In this document: positions 26,832-34,655 of the stretch, one piece after another
Layout: each line of letters begins with the position of its first letter
How positions within the stretch are numbered: the stretch's first letter is position 1
From: CAVVGZ01 sp963841845
GTDB lineage: Bacteria; Chloroflexota; Anaerolineae; Anaerolineales; Anaerolineaceae
Direction of reading: 5' to 3'
NCBI GenBank assembly: GCA_963841845.1
Contig: CAWJEG010000007.1
Location: 186,001-250,000, forward strand
DNA length: 64,000 nucleotides
Notes under the pieces: model-generated
What the model was told of the DNA's origin: nothing
What the model saw: only the letters and a program-made list of their open reading frames with translations
The model's database searches: none
Made by a program: the position numbers and the translations under genes

Positions 26832-27680
26832 CTACTTTAGCTTCACCCGGGATGTCTTTTTAACCTCAGCCGGTTTCTTAATTTTTATTCGCTCCGGTCT
26901 GAGCAATTCCCGCTTGTCCACAGGAAAGGCACCCGGGTTTTTCTGCCTGTACGAACGGCACCAGCGTGCCGCTTCCGGATCCCATGGGAAAGGAGGTTGG
27001 GTTGGGTCATCATGAAAATTTTTGTATTGCAGCATTTCTCCCAACATGATCAGCAGCCGGTCTAACGACCGGCTGGCTGACCACCAGGCAGAATCAATGC
27101 ACACACTCCCATTGAGATGGTTGATATTGGGATGCCAGATTGGCGTTAACCATTTCATCCCCGGCCAGCGTTGGGGATATTGTCCATGCAGGTAAATTTC
27201 AACCTGATGATGTTCTCCATATTTCGGTTTTCCCTTGCTGTCCACTCCAATAATGCTTTTGCACCGGAAAGTAGCCACATACCGCTCTGGGGGAATCCCG
27301 GGGTGTACATCCAGAGGTTTTACAGAAATCAGATCGCTTTGGGCAACCAATTTCTCTATAAGCGAATAATCTGCCTTCAAACGGCGCATTCTCGGGCTTT
27401 GGTCAATGGGGGAGGATCCTGCAGTAATGTCCGCAGAGATCATCAGGCGATCCCCGCTTGGAACCCCGGCATTTGTCATCGTCTCCTTTTCATCCAATTC
27501 CCTTCCCAGGGCTTTGCTGTCCAAACGGTAACCCATCGGGCGTCCATCCGGTCCTACTGTCGGCAAATTCAGGAGAGAGGTCAATTCAGCCACAAGTTCC
27601 CCTGCGGAAATATCATCTGGAATTTCTGCCCGCCGTGCTCCTCCATTTGGTAATACGACAGTCACTGAAATATCTGGCAT
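26832..27680 (-). CDS. Ubiquitin-conjugating E2-like enzyme with N-terminal ubiquitin-like domain
   Basis: Residues 1-88 are a ubiquitin-like domain ending ITAG, followed by a linker and a UBC fold. The E2 core has IYLHGQYPQRWPGMKWLTP, then the HPN motif at 183-185 (IWHPNINHLNGSVCID) and the candidate catalytic Cys194 in GSVCIDSAWW. After this come helices and a basic tail ending KKTSRVKLK, shared with the VWA protein. HPN and the Cys at the right spacing argue for an active thioester enzyme. The fused domain may dock the E1 or be a regulatory mimic of the modifier. GGAGG lies five bases before the ATG. Confidence 0.9.
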   Translation of the reverse strand: MPDISVTVVLPNGGARRAEIPDDISAGELVAELTSLLNLPTVGPDGRPMGYRLDSKALGRELDEKETMTNAGVPSGDRLMISADITAGSSPIDQSPRMRRLKADYSLIEKLVAQSDLISVKPLDVHPGIPPERYVATFRCKSIIGVDSKGKPKYGEHHQVEIYLHGQYPQRWPGMKWLTPIWHPNINHLNGSVCIDSAWWSASRSLDRLLIMLGEMLQYKNFHDDPTQPPFPWDPEAARWCRSYRQKNPGAFPVDKRELLRPERIKIKKPAEVKKTSRVKLK

Positions 27681-27707
27681 CCTATCCTCCGCAAAAATTG
27701 CAAAACA

Positions 27708-28253
27708 TCATTCATGTAAATGAGGAACCTGGCAGGTACCTGTCACATCCCAGCAGCTTTTATGGTGGCAGCTGTGACAAATCGGGCAAATAACAACACC
27801 TTGAGGGTCATTGATTTCAACCATTTCCAGGCAGTACGGGCAGCGGTGTTCAACTTTACCTACCAGTCGTATCCCTGGTTTTTTCTTTCCCGTTTTCCGC
27901 AGAAAAGCTGCCGGAAAGAGAGCCCGAAATCCATTTTTTTTATTTTTTTCGCTTCTTCGGATTTTCAGGGCAGGGACAGCCTCTTTCGCTATTATCAGTT
28001 TCCCGGGAGCAGGGTTCTTGGAATTTTTCCCGGGTTTTTCAGGAAATAATACTTGGGAGGTATCTTCCTGCTTCTTATTGGTTATTTTCGGTTTGTTTTG
28101 TTCACCCCTGTTGTCAAGCGCACCAGGGTTTCCTGAATAGTCGATGAAATCAGATTGAATGGGCAGTTTTATTTTTTGTGGTTCCTGAGATTTGGAATCT
28201 TTTCTTTCGGGCTCACCTTTTAGGCGGAGGCTGATCACCCTCCAAATCAACAT
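27708..28253 (-). CDS. RING-like zinc-finger protein, candidate E3
   Basis: A 181-residue protein, basic and probably disordered for the first 130 residues, with a C-terminal treble-clef zinc domain: RCPYCLEMV, VVICPICHSCHHKSCW and GTCQVPH. The spacing fits the prokaryotic RING family 1 described from bacterial ubiquitin-like loci. It could act as an E3 bridging E2 and target. The ATG at 28253 overlaps the end of the upstream membrane-protein gene by 41 bases; in-frame TTG (28250) or GTG (28238) starts are also possible. It is followed by the E2 gene after 27 bases. Confidence 0.78.
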   Translation of the reverse strand: MLIWRVISLRLKGEPERKDSKSQEPQKIKLPIQSDFIDYSGNPGALDNRGEQNKPKITNKKQEDTSQVLFPEKPGKNSKNPAPGKLIIAKEAVPALKIRRSEKNKKNGFRALFPAAFLRKTGKKKPGIRLVGKVEHRCPYCLEMVEINDPQGVVICPICHSCHHKSCWDVTGTCQVPHLHE

Positions 28254-28653
28254 GGTTGACAGGATAGTCTAATCCGCCCAACAATAACTGCCAAAGCCCG
28301 TCCCAATTTATCGTATTGGACGGAGAATAATGGAAGCCGATTTTTCCACCTGAAAAATAATCAAGAAATAATAAACTGATCATCAGACATAACCATGCAC
28401 TGAGCCATGCCAACAACCCGGTTTGTTTCCGAAGGATCCACCTTGTAAATAGTGCTGCACCAACCCCTATTCCAGTTACTGCAGCAATCTTCAGCGCAGC
28501 ACCAGGAACTACCTGGGTCCAATCCATAAATTGTCCCAATCCCCAGGCAATTGCCAGTATCACCACGAAAATTAGAATAAGTTTTCCTAGCAGGGAAAAC
28601 AGCTGCCCAAAGCCACCCCTTACCCAACTTGTAAACCGTGCAAGGATTTGCAT
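28213..28653 (-). CDS. Small three-helix membrane protein of the ubiquitin-like operon
   Basis: A 146-residue protein with three predicted membrane helices (around LILIFVVILAIAWGLGQFM, ALKIAAVTGIGVGAALFT and LLAWLSAWLCLMISLLF) and a hydrophilic C-terminus. No family recognised. It starts three bases after the E1 gene and overlaps the RING-like gene by 41 bases, so its product is made in step with them. A membrane-tethering role for the complex is inferred from context only. Confidence 0.75.
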   Translation of the reverse strand: MQILARFTSWVRGGFGQLFSLLGKLILIFVVILAIAWGLGQFMDWTQVVPGAALKIAAVTGIGVGAALFTRWILRKQTGLLAWLSAWLCLMISLLFLDYFSGGKIGFHYSPSNTINWDGLWQLLLGGLDYPVNHVDLEGDQPPPKR

Positions 28654-28656
28654 GAT

Positions 28657-30306
28657 TTAATTATCCAGCAGTGAGATTCTGGACTTGCTGGACTGCCTCG
28701 GATGATCATCTTCAACAAGTTCCTCGCTCAGCCGAATCTTGGGGTCTACAAGGTTGCTTTCGTTCAGTTCGGTTTTTTTAAAATGATTAAAGTGGAGGGT
28801 TTCAGATAGTGTGCCCGATAATTCATAAAAACGGTATTCCTCTGCATTGTAAGCCTTCATAATGTGAAGAGGCGGAATCCCGATACTGGCCAAAGTACGG
28901 TGTAAAAAGGATTCACTTCCGGTAATAGAATGAGTCATCTGTATTACCCGCAGATTTCCACAAATCGGACAATGCGCTCCCTGATAGCTCATATGAGAGA
29001 TCGGTTTTAATACATGATCTATTGTTTTACATTGCTGGCATTCCAGGGTCAGGATTAGTTCCTGATCCAATTCCAATACAGCATCCGGTCCGAGATCCTG
29101 GCGGACAATCTCGTAAATTTTCTCCAGGGTGGTTTGGTTTACATCCAGCGGCAGCTCCAGAATATCTCCATAATTCCAATGGCTTTCACAATCCTCACGT
29201 GCCTGGTAAGCGCTGGTATACATTTCATTCGTCATACCATTAAACCGGACAACTTTGCCGGCATCCACGGGAATATTGTGAATGATTTTTAATGCCTCCT
29301 GGGCTTGCATTGCCCCGATGATGGAGGCTATGGTTGGTGTCGTTGGGACTTTTCCCAGGAGAATATTTTCACGCGCCAGTAACGGACATGAATAACGCAG
29401 CGACAGGTCACGCCTGGCTTGCTCGGTAAGCGTACATTCGAAGCATGCTCCCTTACCCGGAATAAATACACGTACCAAACCTAAAAACTCCTGAATTGCT
29501 CCATCGACCCAGGGTTTGTTCATCCAGTAGCAAAAGCGATTGACTGCCAACCTGGCTTCCCGATTATCCAGGCAACCGATCACAACATCCATACGCCGGA
29601 TAACGCCCAATCCCAATTCGGAGGTGATATCACCATGAAAATATTGGATGTTCACCGCCGGATTCAGTTCCTTAACACGCGCCGCAGCCACTTCAGCCTT
29701 TTGACGTCCTTCATCGGATTCCCGGAACAGTACTGAACGGCTTAGATTTGCCATCTCAATGGTATCAAAATCGACAACAAAGATATTGCCAATCCCCATC
29801 AATGCCAGGTTTTTAAGAACTTCGTTGCCGAGGGCACCGGCTCCTACCACCAGGACCCTGGCAGATTCAACTTTCTCGCGCTCCCACCATGAGATTAATT
29901 TAAATGTTCCCAGTCGATCTTTTCGTAAATTTGGGATGATTATTGGTTTATCCAATTCAACAGGCAGACGCTTGGGGCCGCTGAGAGGTTCGGCATTTTT
30001 TGTCTGAATCCTTATCGGCTGTGAATCCGAATCACCATACGCCAGTTTCCTGGATTCAGTCAGGTTCTTTGTACTTATCTGGCCGACAAACCAGCCAACA
30101 CCATGCCGGCTTTCGATCAGATCATGTTCAGCCAGAATTTTTAATGCCTCCCTCAATGTTGACCGGCTTATTCCAAATTCTATGATCAATTCCCGTTCGG
30201 TGGGGAGTTGGGTTCTGGCTGGATAGGTACCATCCAGGATAAATGTGGCGATTTTTCCAGCAACATCATCCGTAAGGGATCTTCGAGGTCCAATTTTGAT
30301 TGACAA
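28657..30306 (-). CDS. GntR-type winged helix fused to an E1-like (ThiF family) activating enzyme
   Basis: Residues 1-75 are a GntR winged helix (GTYPARTQLPTERELIIEFG, then SRSTLREALKILAEHDLIES). Residues 130-350 are an E1/ThiF adenylation domain: VLVVGAGALGNEVLKNLA, VDFDTIEMANLSR, RQKAE, GCLDNREARLAV and PTTPTIASIIGAMQAQEALK. ACFEC (288-291) supplies a CxxC, C307 in RYSCPLL is a candidate thioester cysteine, and C423/C426 with C446/C449 could form a C-terminal zinc ribbon. A single open frame of 549 codons joins the parts. The start is TTG, with GGCGGA about five bases upstream. As first gene of the operon it could both activate the modifier and control transcription; the dyad at 30323-30345 is the candidate site. 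Confidence 0.88.
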   Translation of the reverse strand: MSIKIGPRRSLTDDVAGKIATFILDGTYPARTQLPTERELIIEFGISRSTLREALKILAEHDLIESRHGVGWFVGQISTKNLTESRKLAYGDSDSQPIRIQTKNAEPLSGPKRLPVELDKPIIIPNLRKDRLGTFKLISWWEREKVESARVLVVGAGALGNEVLKNLALMGIGNIFVVDFDTIEMANLSRSVLFRESDEGRQKAEVAAARVKELNPAVNIQYFHGDITSELGLGVIRRMDVVIGCLDNREARLAVNRFCYWMNKPWVDGAIQEFLGLVRVFIPGKGACFECTLTEQARRDLSLRYSCPLLARENILLGKVPTTPTIASIIGAMQAQEALKIIHNIPVDAGKVVRFNGMTNEMYTSAYQAREDCESHWNYGDILELPLDVNQTTLEKIYEIVRQDLGPDAVLELDQELILTLECQQCKTIDHVLKPISHMSYQGAHCPICGNLRVIQMTHSITGSESFLHRTLASIGIPPLHIMKAYNAEEYRFYELSGTLSETLHFNHFKKTELNESNLVDPKIRLSEELVEDDHPRQSSKSRISLLDN

Positions 30307-30322
30307 ATTATCCGCCTGGTGT

Positions 30323-30345
30323 TGTGGTCTGACTTCTATACCACA
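30323..30345 (-). promoter_or_regulatory. Candidate GntR operator at the ubiquitin-like operon start
   Basis: TGTGGT and ACCACA form an inverted repeat with an 11-base spacer, directly downstream of the -10 box and covering the predicted start. A bound repressor there would block transcription. The only GntR-type domain in the window is in the first gene of this operon. Confidence 0.65.
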
Positions 30346-30373
30346 TTATAGGGTGCTTTTCTTTTTATGTCAA
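30345..30373 (-). promoter_or_regulatory. Consensus promoter of the ubiquitin-like operon
   Basis: TTGACA (30368-30373) and TATAAT (30345-30350) are separated by 17 bases, a full match to the housekeeping consensus. The expected start near 30338 leaves about 32 bases before the TTG start codon. Confidence 0.9.
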
Positions 30374-30452
30374 CAATTTTTAAGATAGTGTGTGAACCAA
30401 CATCTGCTCAGACATTTACTAAGAGTATAAAACCCCTTGTCAATTAATTGGC

Positions 30453-30480
30453 TTGACAGATATTCTGTTAATGGTATACT
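30453..30480 (+). promoter_or_regulatory. Promoter of the fmdB-csoR-osmC group
   Basis: TTGACA (30453-30458) and TATACT (30475-30480) with a 16-base spacer, about 30 bases upstream of the first start codon. Confidence 0.8.
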
Positions 30481-30493
30481 CCCCTATAGTATA
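30475..30493 (+). promoter_or_regulatory. Candidate CsoR operator
   Basis: TATACT-CCCCTAT-AGTATA is an inverted repeat with a C-rich centre that overlaps the -10 box. Copper-sensing CsoR operators typically have such C/G-rich tracts inside an AT dyad. The csoR-like gene of the same transcript is the natural binder. Confidence 0.6.
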
Positions 30494-30512
30494 TATTTCG
30501 AGGTGATTAAAG

Positions 30513-30722
30513 ATGCCCCTTTATGAATATCAATGTCATTCGTGTGATACAAAATTTGAAAAAATGGTCTCATTCTCAGCAGTTTACCTGAATCCGGAAT
30601 GCCCCCATTGTCATAACAGTGATACCCGGAAATTGATTTCCAGCTTTGCCACTGGTGGTTCATCACCATCCGGCACCATCGGCACTACTGGCAGTTGTTC
30701 ATCAACTGGCCGCTTCACCTGA
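30513..30722 (+). CDS. FmdB-family zinc-ribbon protein
   Basis: A 69-residue protein starting MPLYEYQCHSCDTKFEKMVS, with the second cysteine pair in CPHCHNSDT and a Gly/Ser-rich tail. This is the FmdB/CxxC_CxxC small zinc-ribbon family, often near metal or formamidase genes; its biochemical role is not established. GAGGTG lies eight bases before the ATG. It is first in a group with a CsoR-like repressor and an OsmC-like protein, under a shared promoter and possible metal control. Confidence 0.88.
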   Translation: MPLYEYQCHSCDTKFEKMVSFSAVYLNPECPHCHNSDTRKLISSFATGGSSPSGTIGTTGSCSSTGRFT

Positions 30723-30792
30723 GGGTAGGTTTTGGTGAGCTGCGGGTCAGCTCTGCTCCCTCGTTTTGACGATACTGAAAAGGCGGTATCCA

Positions 30793-31068
30793 ATGAATTT
30801 TGATAATCCAAAATCGAAAGACAGCATTCTGAAAAGACTGCGAAAAATAGAAGGACAGGTGCGCGGTGTCCAGAATATGATCCAGGAAGATCGCAGTTGT
30901 GAGGACATTATCCAGCAAATGACATCAATCCGTGCAGCTGTTCACAGCGCCAGTGTTTACCTCTTGCAGGAGCATGCTGTCGAGTGCCTTCTGAATAAAG
31001 AATACGATCGTAAAGATCGTGAAGAATTTGTCCATAGTCTTTCAGCCCTTTTCGGAAAAACTCCCTGA
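30793..31068 (+). CDS. csoR: CsoR-family metal-sensing repressor
   Basis: A 91-residue all-helical repressor of the CsoR/RcnR family. Counted from the ATG at 30793, the copper ligands fall at Cys36 (DRSCEDII), His61 and Cys65 (LLQEHAVECLL), the positions known for the Mycobacterium tuberculosis copper sensor, so a copper(I) rather than a persulfide sensor is favoured. KRLRKIEGQVRGVQNMI carries the conserved DNA-contact residues. AAGGCGG precedes the ATG; an upstream TTG at 30766 is unlikely. No copper exporter is nearby, which leaves the physiological ligand open. Confidence 0.9.
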   Translation: MNFDNPKSKDSILKRLRKIEGQVRGVQNMIQEDRSCEDIIQQMTSIRAAVHSASVYLLQEHAVECLLNKEYDRKDREEFVHSLSALFGKTP

Positions 31069-31108
31069 ATATTAATAAAATCAGGAATATATTAGTAAGG
31101 AAAAATTG

Positions 31109-31543
31109 ATGGGACACACCAGTGTGAAATGGATCCAAAACCAAACCTTTTTAGGCACGGATTCGACCAATCATTCTATCGTTTTGTCCAGCGTGACCGA
31201 CGGGAAAGGGGTGAAACCATCTGATATGCTGCTGGTTAGCCTTGCCGCCTGTACTGCAATAGATGTGGTTGAGATATTACGGAAGAAAAAAACACCCCTT
31301 AGCATTCTTGAAATTGAGGTAAATGGGGAACAAGACGCAGACCCACCCTGGGCGTTTCGGACAATTCACATGAAATTTCTGGTATCAGGAAGGGGTTTAA
31401 CTGAGAAAAATCTCAGCCAGGCCATAGAACTATCGGAAGGCAAGTATTGTTCTGTAGCAGCCACAATACGCGGTGTGGCTAAAATTACATGGAATTTTGA
31501 GATACTGCCGGATTTCGAAGATTCTGAGAAGATTCAGCGGTAA
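31109..31543 (+). CDS. OsmC/Ohr-family protein
   Basis: A 144-residue OsmC-like protein. Members use two cysteines to reduce organic hydroperoxides or act in related thiol chemistry. The first cysteine is in VSLAACTAIDVVEILRKKK and the second in EGKYCSVAATIRG. AAGGAAAA precedes the ATG at 31109. It lies about 40 bases after csoR and is likely in the same transcript, so thiol or peroxide stress linked to metal sensing is a reasonable context. Confidence 0.88.
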   Translation: MGHTSVKWIQNQTFLGTDSTNHSIVLSSVTDGKGVKPSDMLLVSLAACTAIDVVEILRKKKTPLSILEIEVNGEQDADPPWAFRTIHMKFLVSGRGLTEKNLSQAIELSEGKYCSVAATIRGVAKITWNFEILPDFEDSEKIQR

Positions 31544-31625
31544 ACCATATTCACCGGTTCATAGTCAATGAACATCAAGCCAATAAATCCGAAATAGTAA
31601 CAATTCATCCCGATTTTCCATTATT

Positions 31626-31633
31626 GATATAAT
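31626..31633 (+). promoter_or_regulatory. Extended -10 promoter for thrC-thrB
   Basis: TATAAT at 31628-31633 preceded by TGA gives a TGnTATAAT extended -10. No good -35 box is visible. It lies about 50 bases before thrC. Confidence 0.5.
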
Positions 31634-31685
31634 CAAAACCAGGGGTAAACAACCTCACTTACTTGATTACTTTATGGAGATGGGA

Positions 31686-32744
31686 ATGTCGAATCCGGGG
31701 ATCATCGGTCGCTATGGTACTTTAATCAATTTGCCGGAATACAGTCGGATCGTGACATTGTTTGAGGGGGATACCCCTTTGATACCCTTACCGTCAGTGG
31801 CAAAAGAATTTGGGTGTAATTTTAAGCTCTATGTAAAATACGAAGGACTTAACCCAACCGGTTCATTTAAAGACCGCGGTATGACGGCTGCCATCAGTGA
31901 AGCATTCGGACGGGATGTAAAAACAATTATTTGCGCTTCCACCGGAAATACTGCCGCATCAGCGGCAGCCTATGCCGCCTATGCTGGTATGAAAGCGATT
32001 GTAATCATCCCTCAGGGAAAGGTCGCTGCAGGGAAACTGGCTGGAGCGGTAGCTTATGGAGCCAGGGTAATCCAGATTGACGGATCATTCGACAGCGCCC
32101 TTGACCTTGTCCTTGAGATTAGCCAAAGACATCCCATTGCTCTTGTAAATTCATTGAATCCTTATCGTTTGGAAGGGCAGAAAACGGCAGCTTTCGAGAT
32201 TTGTGATTCATTAGGCCGTGCACCTGACTGGTTATGCCTCCCAGTGGGAAATGCCGGGAATATCACTGCCTACTGGATGGGTTTTCGTCAATACAACCAG
32301 CTTAACCAAACCGGGTTGCCCCGAATTCTCGGGGTGCAGGCGGCTGGCTCGGCTCCGCTCGTTGTTGGACATACCATTGCGAACCCGGAAACTGTTGCTA
32401 CCGCTATCCGAATTGGCAAACCAGCCCGTGGGGAAGAAGCGCTTCTGGCAGCAGAGCAGTCTAATGGACGAATCATAGCAGTGACAGATGAGCAAATACT
32501 CAACGCCCAGCGTCTTCTCTCCAACAATGGCGTTTGGGCGGAACCGGCGTCGGCTGCCGGCTTGGCAGGGTTGATCCAGGAATTTGAAGGGGGCAGGCTT
32601 AATCTGCAGGACCAATGTATCGTACTGGTTTGCACTGGACACGGTATGAAAGACCCGGATATTGTCATTAAAAAGGATTTTTCACCAATAATCCTGCCGG
32701 CAAATCTGACTGCAATAGAAGAAGCGCTCCTGGGGGAGGGATGA
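31686..32744 (+). CDS. thrC: Threonine synthase
   Basis: PLP enzyme converting O-phosphohomoserine to threonine. It is the short bacterial/archaeal-type enzyme, 352 residues from the ATG at 31686. The PLP lysine is in LNPTGSFKDRGMTAA (Lys62). The phosphate-binding segment is STGNTAASAAAYAAYAG, and PVGNAGNITAYWMGF is also typical. GGAGATGG lies just upstream of 31686; an in-frame ATG at 31674 is an alternative. It overlaps thrB by four bases (ATGA), giving a threonine biosynthesis pair. Confidence 0.95.
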   Translation: MSNPGIIGRYGTLINLPEYSRIVTLFEGDTPLIPLPSVAKEFGCNFKLYVKYEGLNPTGSFKDRGMTAAISEAFGRDVKTIICASTGNTAASAAAYAAYAGMKAIVIIPQGKVAAGKLAGAVAYGARVIQIDGSFDSALDLVLEISQRHPIALVNSLNPYRLEGQKTAAFEICDSLGRAPDWLCLPVGNAGNITAYWMGFRQYNQLNQTGLPRILGVQAAGSAPLVVGHTIANPETVATAIRIGKPARGEEALLAAEQSNGRIIAVTDEQILNAQRLLSNNGVWAEPASAAGLAGLIQEFEGGRLNLQDQCIVLVCTGHGMKDPDIVIKKDFSPIILPANLTAIEEALLGEG

Positions 32745-33652
32745 GTCCGTATTATTTTCAAGTAAATGTGCCGGCGACATCTGCTAATCTTGGCCCCGGT
32801 TTTGACTGCCTGGCTTTAGCCCTTGATCTCTGGAACACCACCACCTTTCAAGTGACTGGCAAAAAATTTCTCATTGAGATTCAAGGGGAAGGTGAATCTT
32901 TTTTGCCGGTTGATGAAAAAAATTTAATCGTCCATTCCTTTATTCACTGCCTGGATTACCTCGGTTTCCCTATCCCTGCAGGAGTTGAGATATTATGCCG
33001 GAATAATATCCCGACGAGCTCAGGTCTGGGTTCAAGTGCTGCAGCAGTTCTCACAGGATTGCTTGCTGCGAACTGTGTTGCCAATTATCCCCTATCCGAT
33101 ACGGATGTTCTGGGTATCGCCATGGATTTAGAAGGACACCCCGATAATATAAGCGCAGCCTTGCTGGGGGGGCTGGTCGCAGTAACGCTGGATGAGGGCA
33201 GATGTATTACCCACAAATACGAAATCTCCCCGTTCCATGTTGCTGTGGTCCTTCCACAGGTCGAAATATCAACCACGATTGCCCGTGCAATCCTTCCGCA
33301 GCATTATACACGCCAGGATATCGTTTATAACCTTGGGAGGGTGGCATTAATTATTGAGGCTCTGTGCAGTGGAAATATGAGTCTCTTACAAAAAACCATG
33401 CGGGATAGGCTTCACCAACCCTACCGGCTGCCTTACATTCCAGGCGGACAATCCGCTATGCAGGCTGCCGCACAGTTCGATTGTGCTGTTTCACTCTCTG
33501 GAGCTGGACCGGGGTTAATCTGCTTTACCAGGGGTGACCTCCGGGAGATTACCCGGGTTATAGAATTCGAATTTCAGAAACACGGAATCCCTTCCAGGAC
33601 ATGGGTGCTGTCTCCTACTCTTCAGGGTTCATGGATAGAAACCAAAAACTGA
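32741..33652 (+). CDS. thrB: Homoserine kinase
   Basis: A GHMP-family kinase that phosphorylates homoserine to make the substrate of threonine synthase. Motifs: VPATSANLGPGFDCLALAL at the N-terminus, the ATP-binding PTSSGLGSSAAAVL at residues 91-104, and VSLSGAGPGLICF near the C-terminus. The 303-residue length is normal. GGGGGAGGG and the ATGA overlap with thrC indicate coupled translation. Homoserine dehydrogenase is not in the window. Confidence 0.95.
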   Translation: MSPYYFQVNVPATSANLGPGFDCLALALDLWNTTTFQVTGKKFLIEIQGEGESFLPVDEKNLIVHSFIHCLDYLGFPIPAGVEILCRNNIPTSSGLGSSAAAVLTGLLAANCVANYPLSDTDVLGIAMDLEGHPDNISAALLGGLVAVTLDEGRCITHKYEISPFHVAVVLPQVEISTTIARAILPQHYTRQDIVYNLGRVALIIEALCSGNMSLLQKTMRDRLHQPYRLPYIPGGQSAMQAAAQFDCAVSLSGAGPGLICFTRGDLREITRVIEFEFQKHGIPSRTWVLSPTLQGSWIETKN

Positions 33653-33665
33653 TTTATCAACTGTC

Positions 33666-33899
33666 TCAACGGTAAAAAATTCGCAGGATAATATTCAACA
33701 CCAGCGTGAGGAGAATACTTACAACAATTGAACCAAGCAGGGGGATTACACAACTAACGCCGTTTCCTTCAATCTGAATCGTACCCGGTAATTCCTTCAA
33801 CCCGCCAAATTTTCCAAAAAGCACAATCATGGCACCAACAACCGCCATGGAAATACCAATGATGATGAGCCATCTGCCTGATTGGGAAAACACATCCAT
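33666..33899 (-). CDS. DUF2905-like small membrane protein
   Basis: A 77-residue protein with two membrane helices (GRWLIIIGISMAVVGAMIVL and SIVVSILLTLVLNIIL) and, between them, KELPGTIQIEGNGVSCVIPL, which resembles the LPGDI segment of the DUF2905 family. Function unknown. GAAGGATA lies about eight bases before the ATG at 33899. It converges on thrB with a 13-base gap. Confidence 0.75.
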   Translation of the reverse strand: MDVFSQSGRWLIIIGISMAVVGAMIVLFGKFGGLKELPGTIQIEGNGVSCVIPLLGSIVVSILLTLVLNIILRIFYR

Positions 33900-33998
33900 C
33901 AAGTATATCCTTCGCAAAAAAACCGGAAAAAGCCGCCCATAAATCGACCGTTCAAATTGGCCGGAACAGCCGGCCAGAAAGCGATGTAGGATAAAGGT

Positions 33999-34307
33999 TT
34001 AATTCCATCCGGAGTCTTCCGGGAAGAGATTAAAATAAGGGGTTCCATGGCGGGGTTCTGCCATCATATCAGTAACCGTTTCCTTCCAATTCAGATAATG
34101 AGCCGTCAATTTGTGTAAGTCTGCATCAGCAGGGCTGCGATACACTTCATATAGGATAAATCGGGTTGGATCAGCTTTCTGTTGCAGGATATCAAAGCGG
34201 ATAATTCCGGGTTCACGGACACTGTTCTGCCCATTGATAAGGGAAGCACTCTTAAAGTCTTCAACTTTTTCCGGTTTTACTTGAATTTCAACAACCACAA
34301 TATACAT
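33999..34307 (-). CDS. Antibiotic-biosynthesis-monooxygenase-like (ABM domain) protein
   Basis: A 102-residue single ABM domain of the YgiN/LsrG type. MYIVVVEIQVKPEKVEDFK is the usual first strand and helix, followed by EPGIIRFDILQQ and FILYEVYRSPADADLHKLT. These small dimeric proteins act on quinones, autoinducers or haem-like compounds; the substrate cannot be told. AAGGAGGAG precedes the ATG. It stands alone, divergent from the LysM lipoprotein. Confidence 0.88.
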   Translation of the reverse strand: MYIVVVEIQVKPEKVEDFKSASLINGQNSVREPGIIRFDILQQKADPTRFILYEVYRSPADADLHKLTAHYLNWKETVTDMMAEPRHGTPYFNLFPEDSGWN

Positions 34308-34655
34308 TAGGCTCCTCCTTGATTTTGGTCATAGGGTTGAACTCCTTTAATTTTACGCCATAATCCTTTCAGCCGAAATCTGTATTTAAGACTGTCAAGA
34401 TATGCAAATAAAACAATCCAGACCGCTCAAATAGTTCATGCCATAAATCAAAAGTTCAAACGATTTCTATGAGTTTTATACCTGCACCATGAAATTGTAT
34501 TATTAAGGTAAAATTAATGAAAATCTACACGAATAAGGTTTTTGTGCGGGGAGCTGGCTTGACGTAAGATGCTGGCTATGCTACTATGATTTTAGTATAG
34601 GTTAAATAAACAACCTGGAAGAGAGTTGTCCCATTACCAGGAAGGAGATCATGCC
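34308..34655. promoter_or_regulatory. Divergent intergenic region with a promoter for the LysM lipoprotein
   Basis: On the plus strand TTGACG (34559-34564) and TACTAT (34582-34587) are separated by 17 bases, followed by about 70 bases of leader. I see no convincing promoter for the minus-strand ABM gene and no further feature in the rest of this AT-rich stretch. Confidence 0.6.

Noticed and set aside
23793..30306. Calling the ubiquitin-like operon a Bil or Bub antiphage system
   Set aside because: Gene content and order differ, and no other defence genes are nearby; the evidence supports only a conjugation system of unknown purpose.
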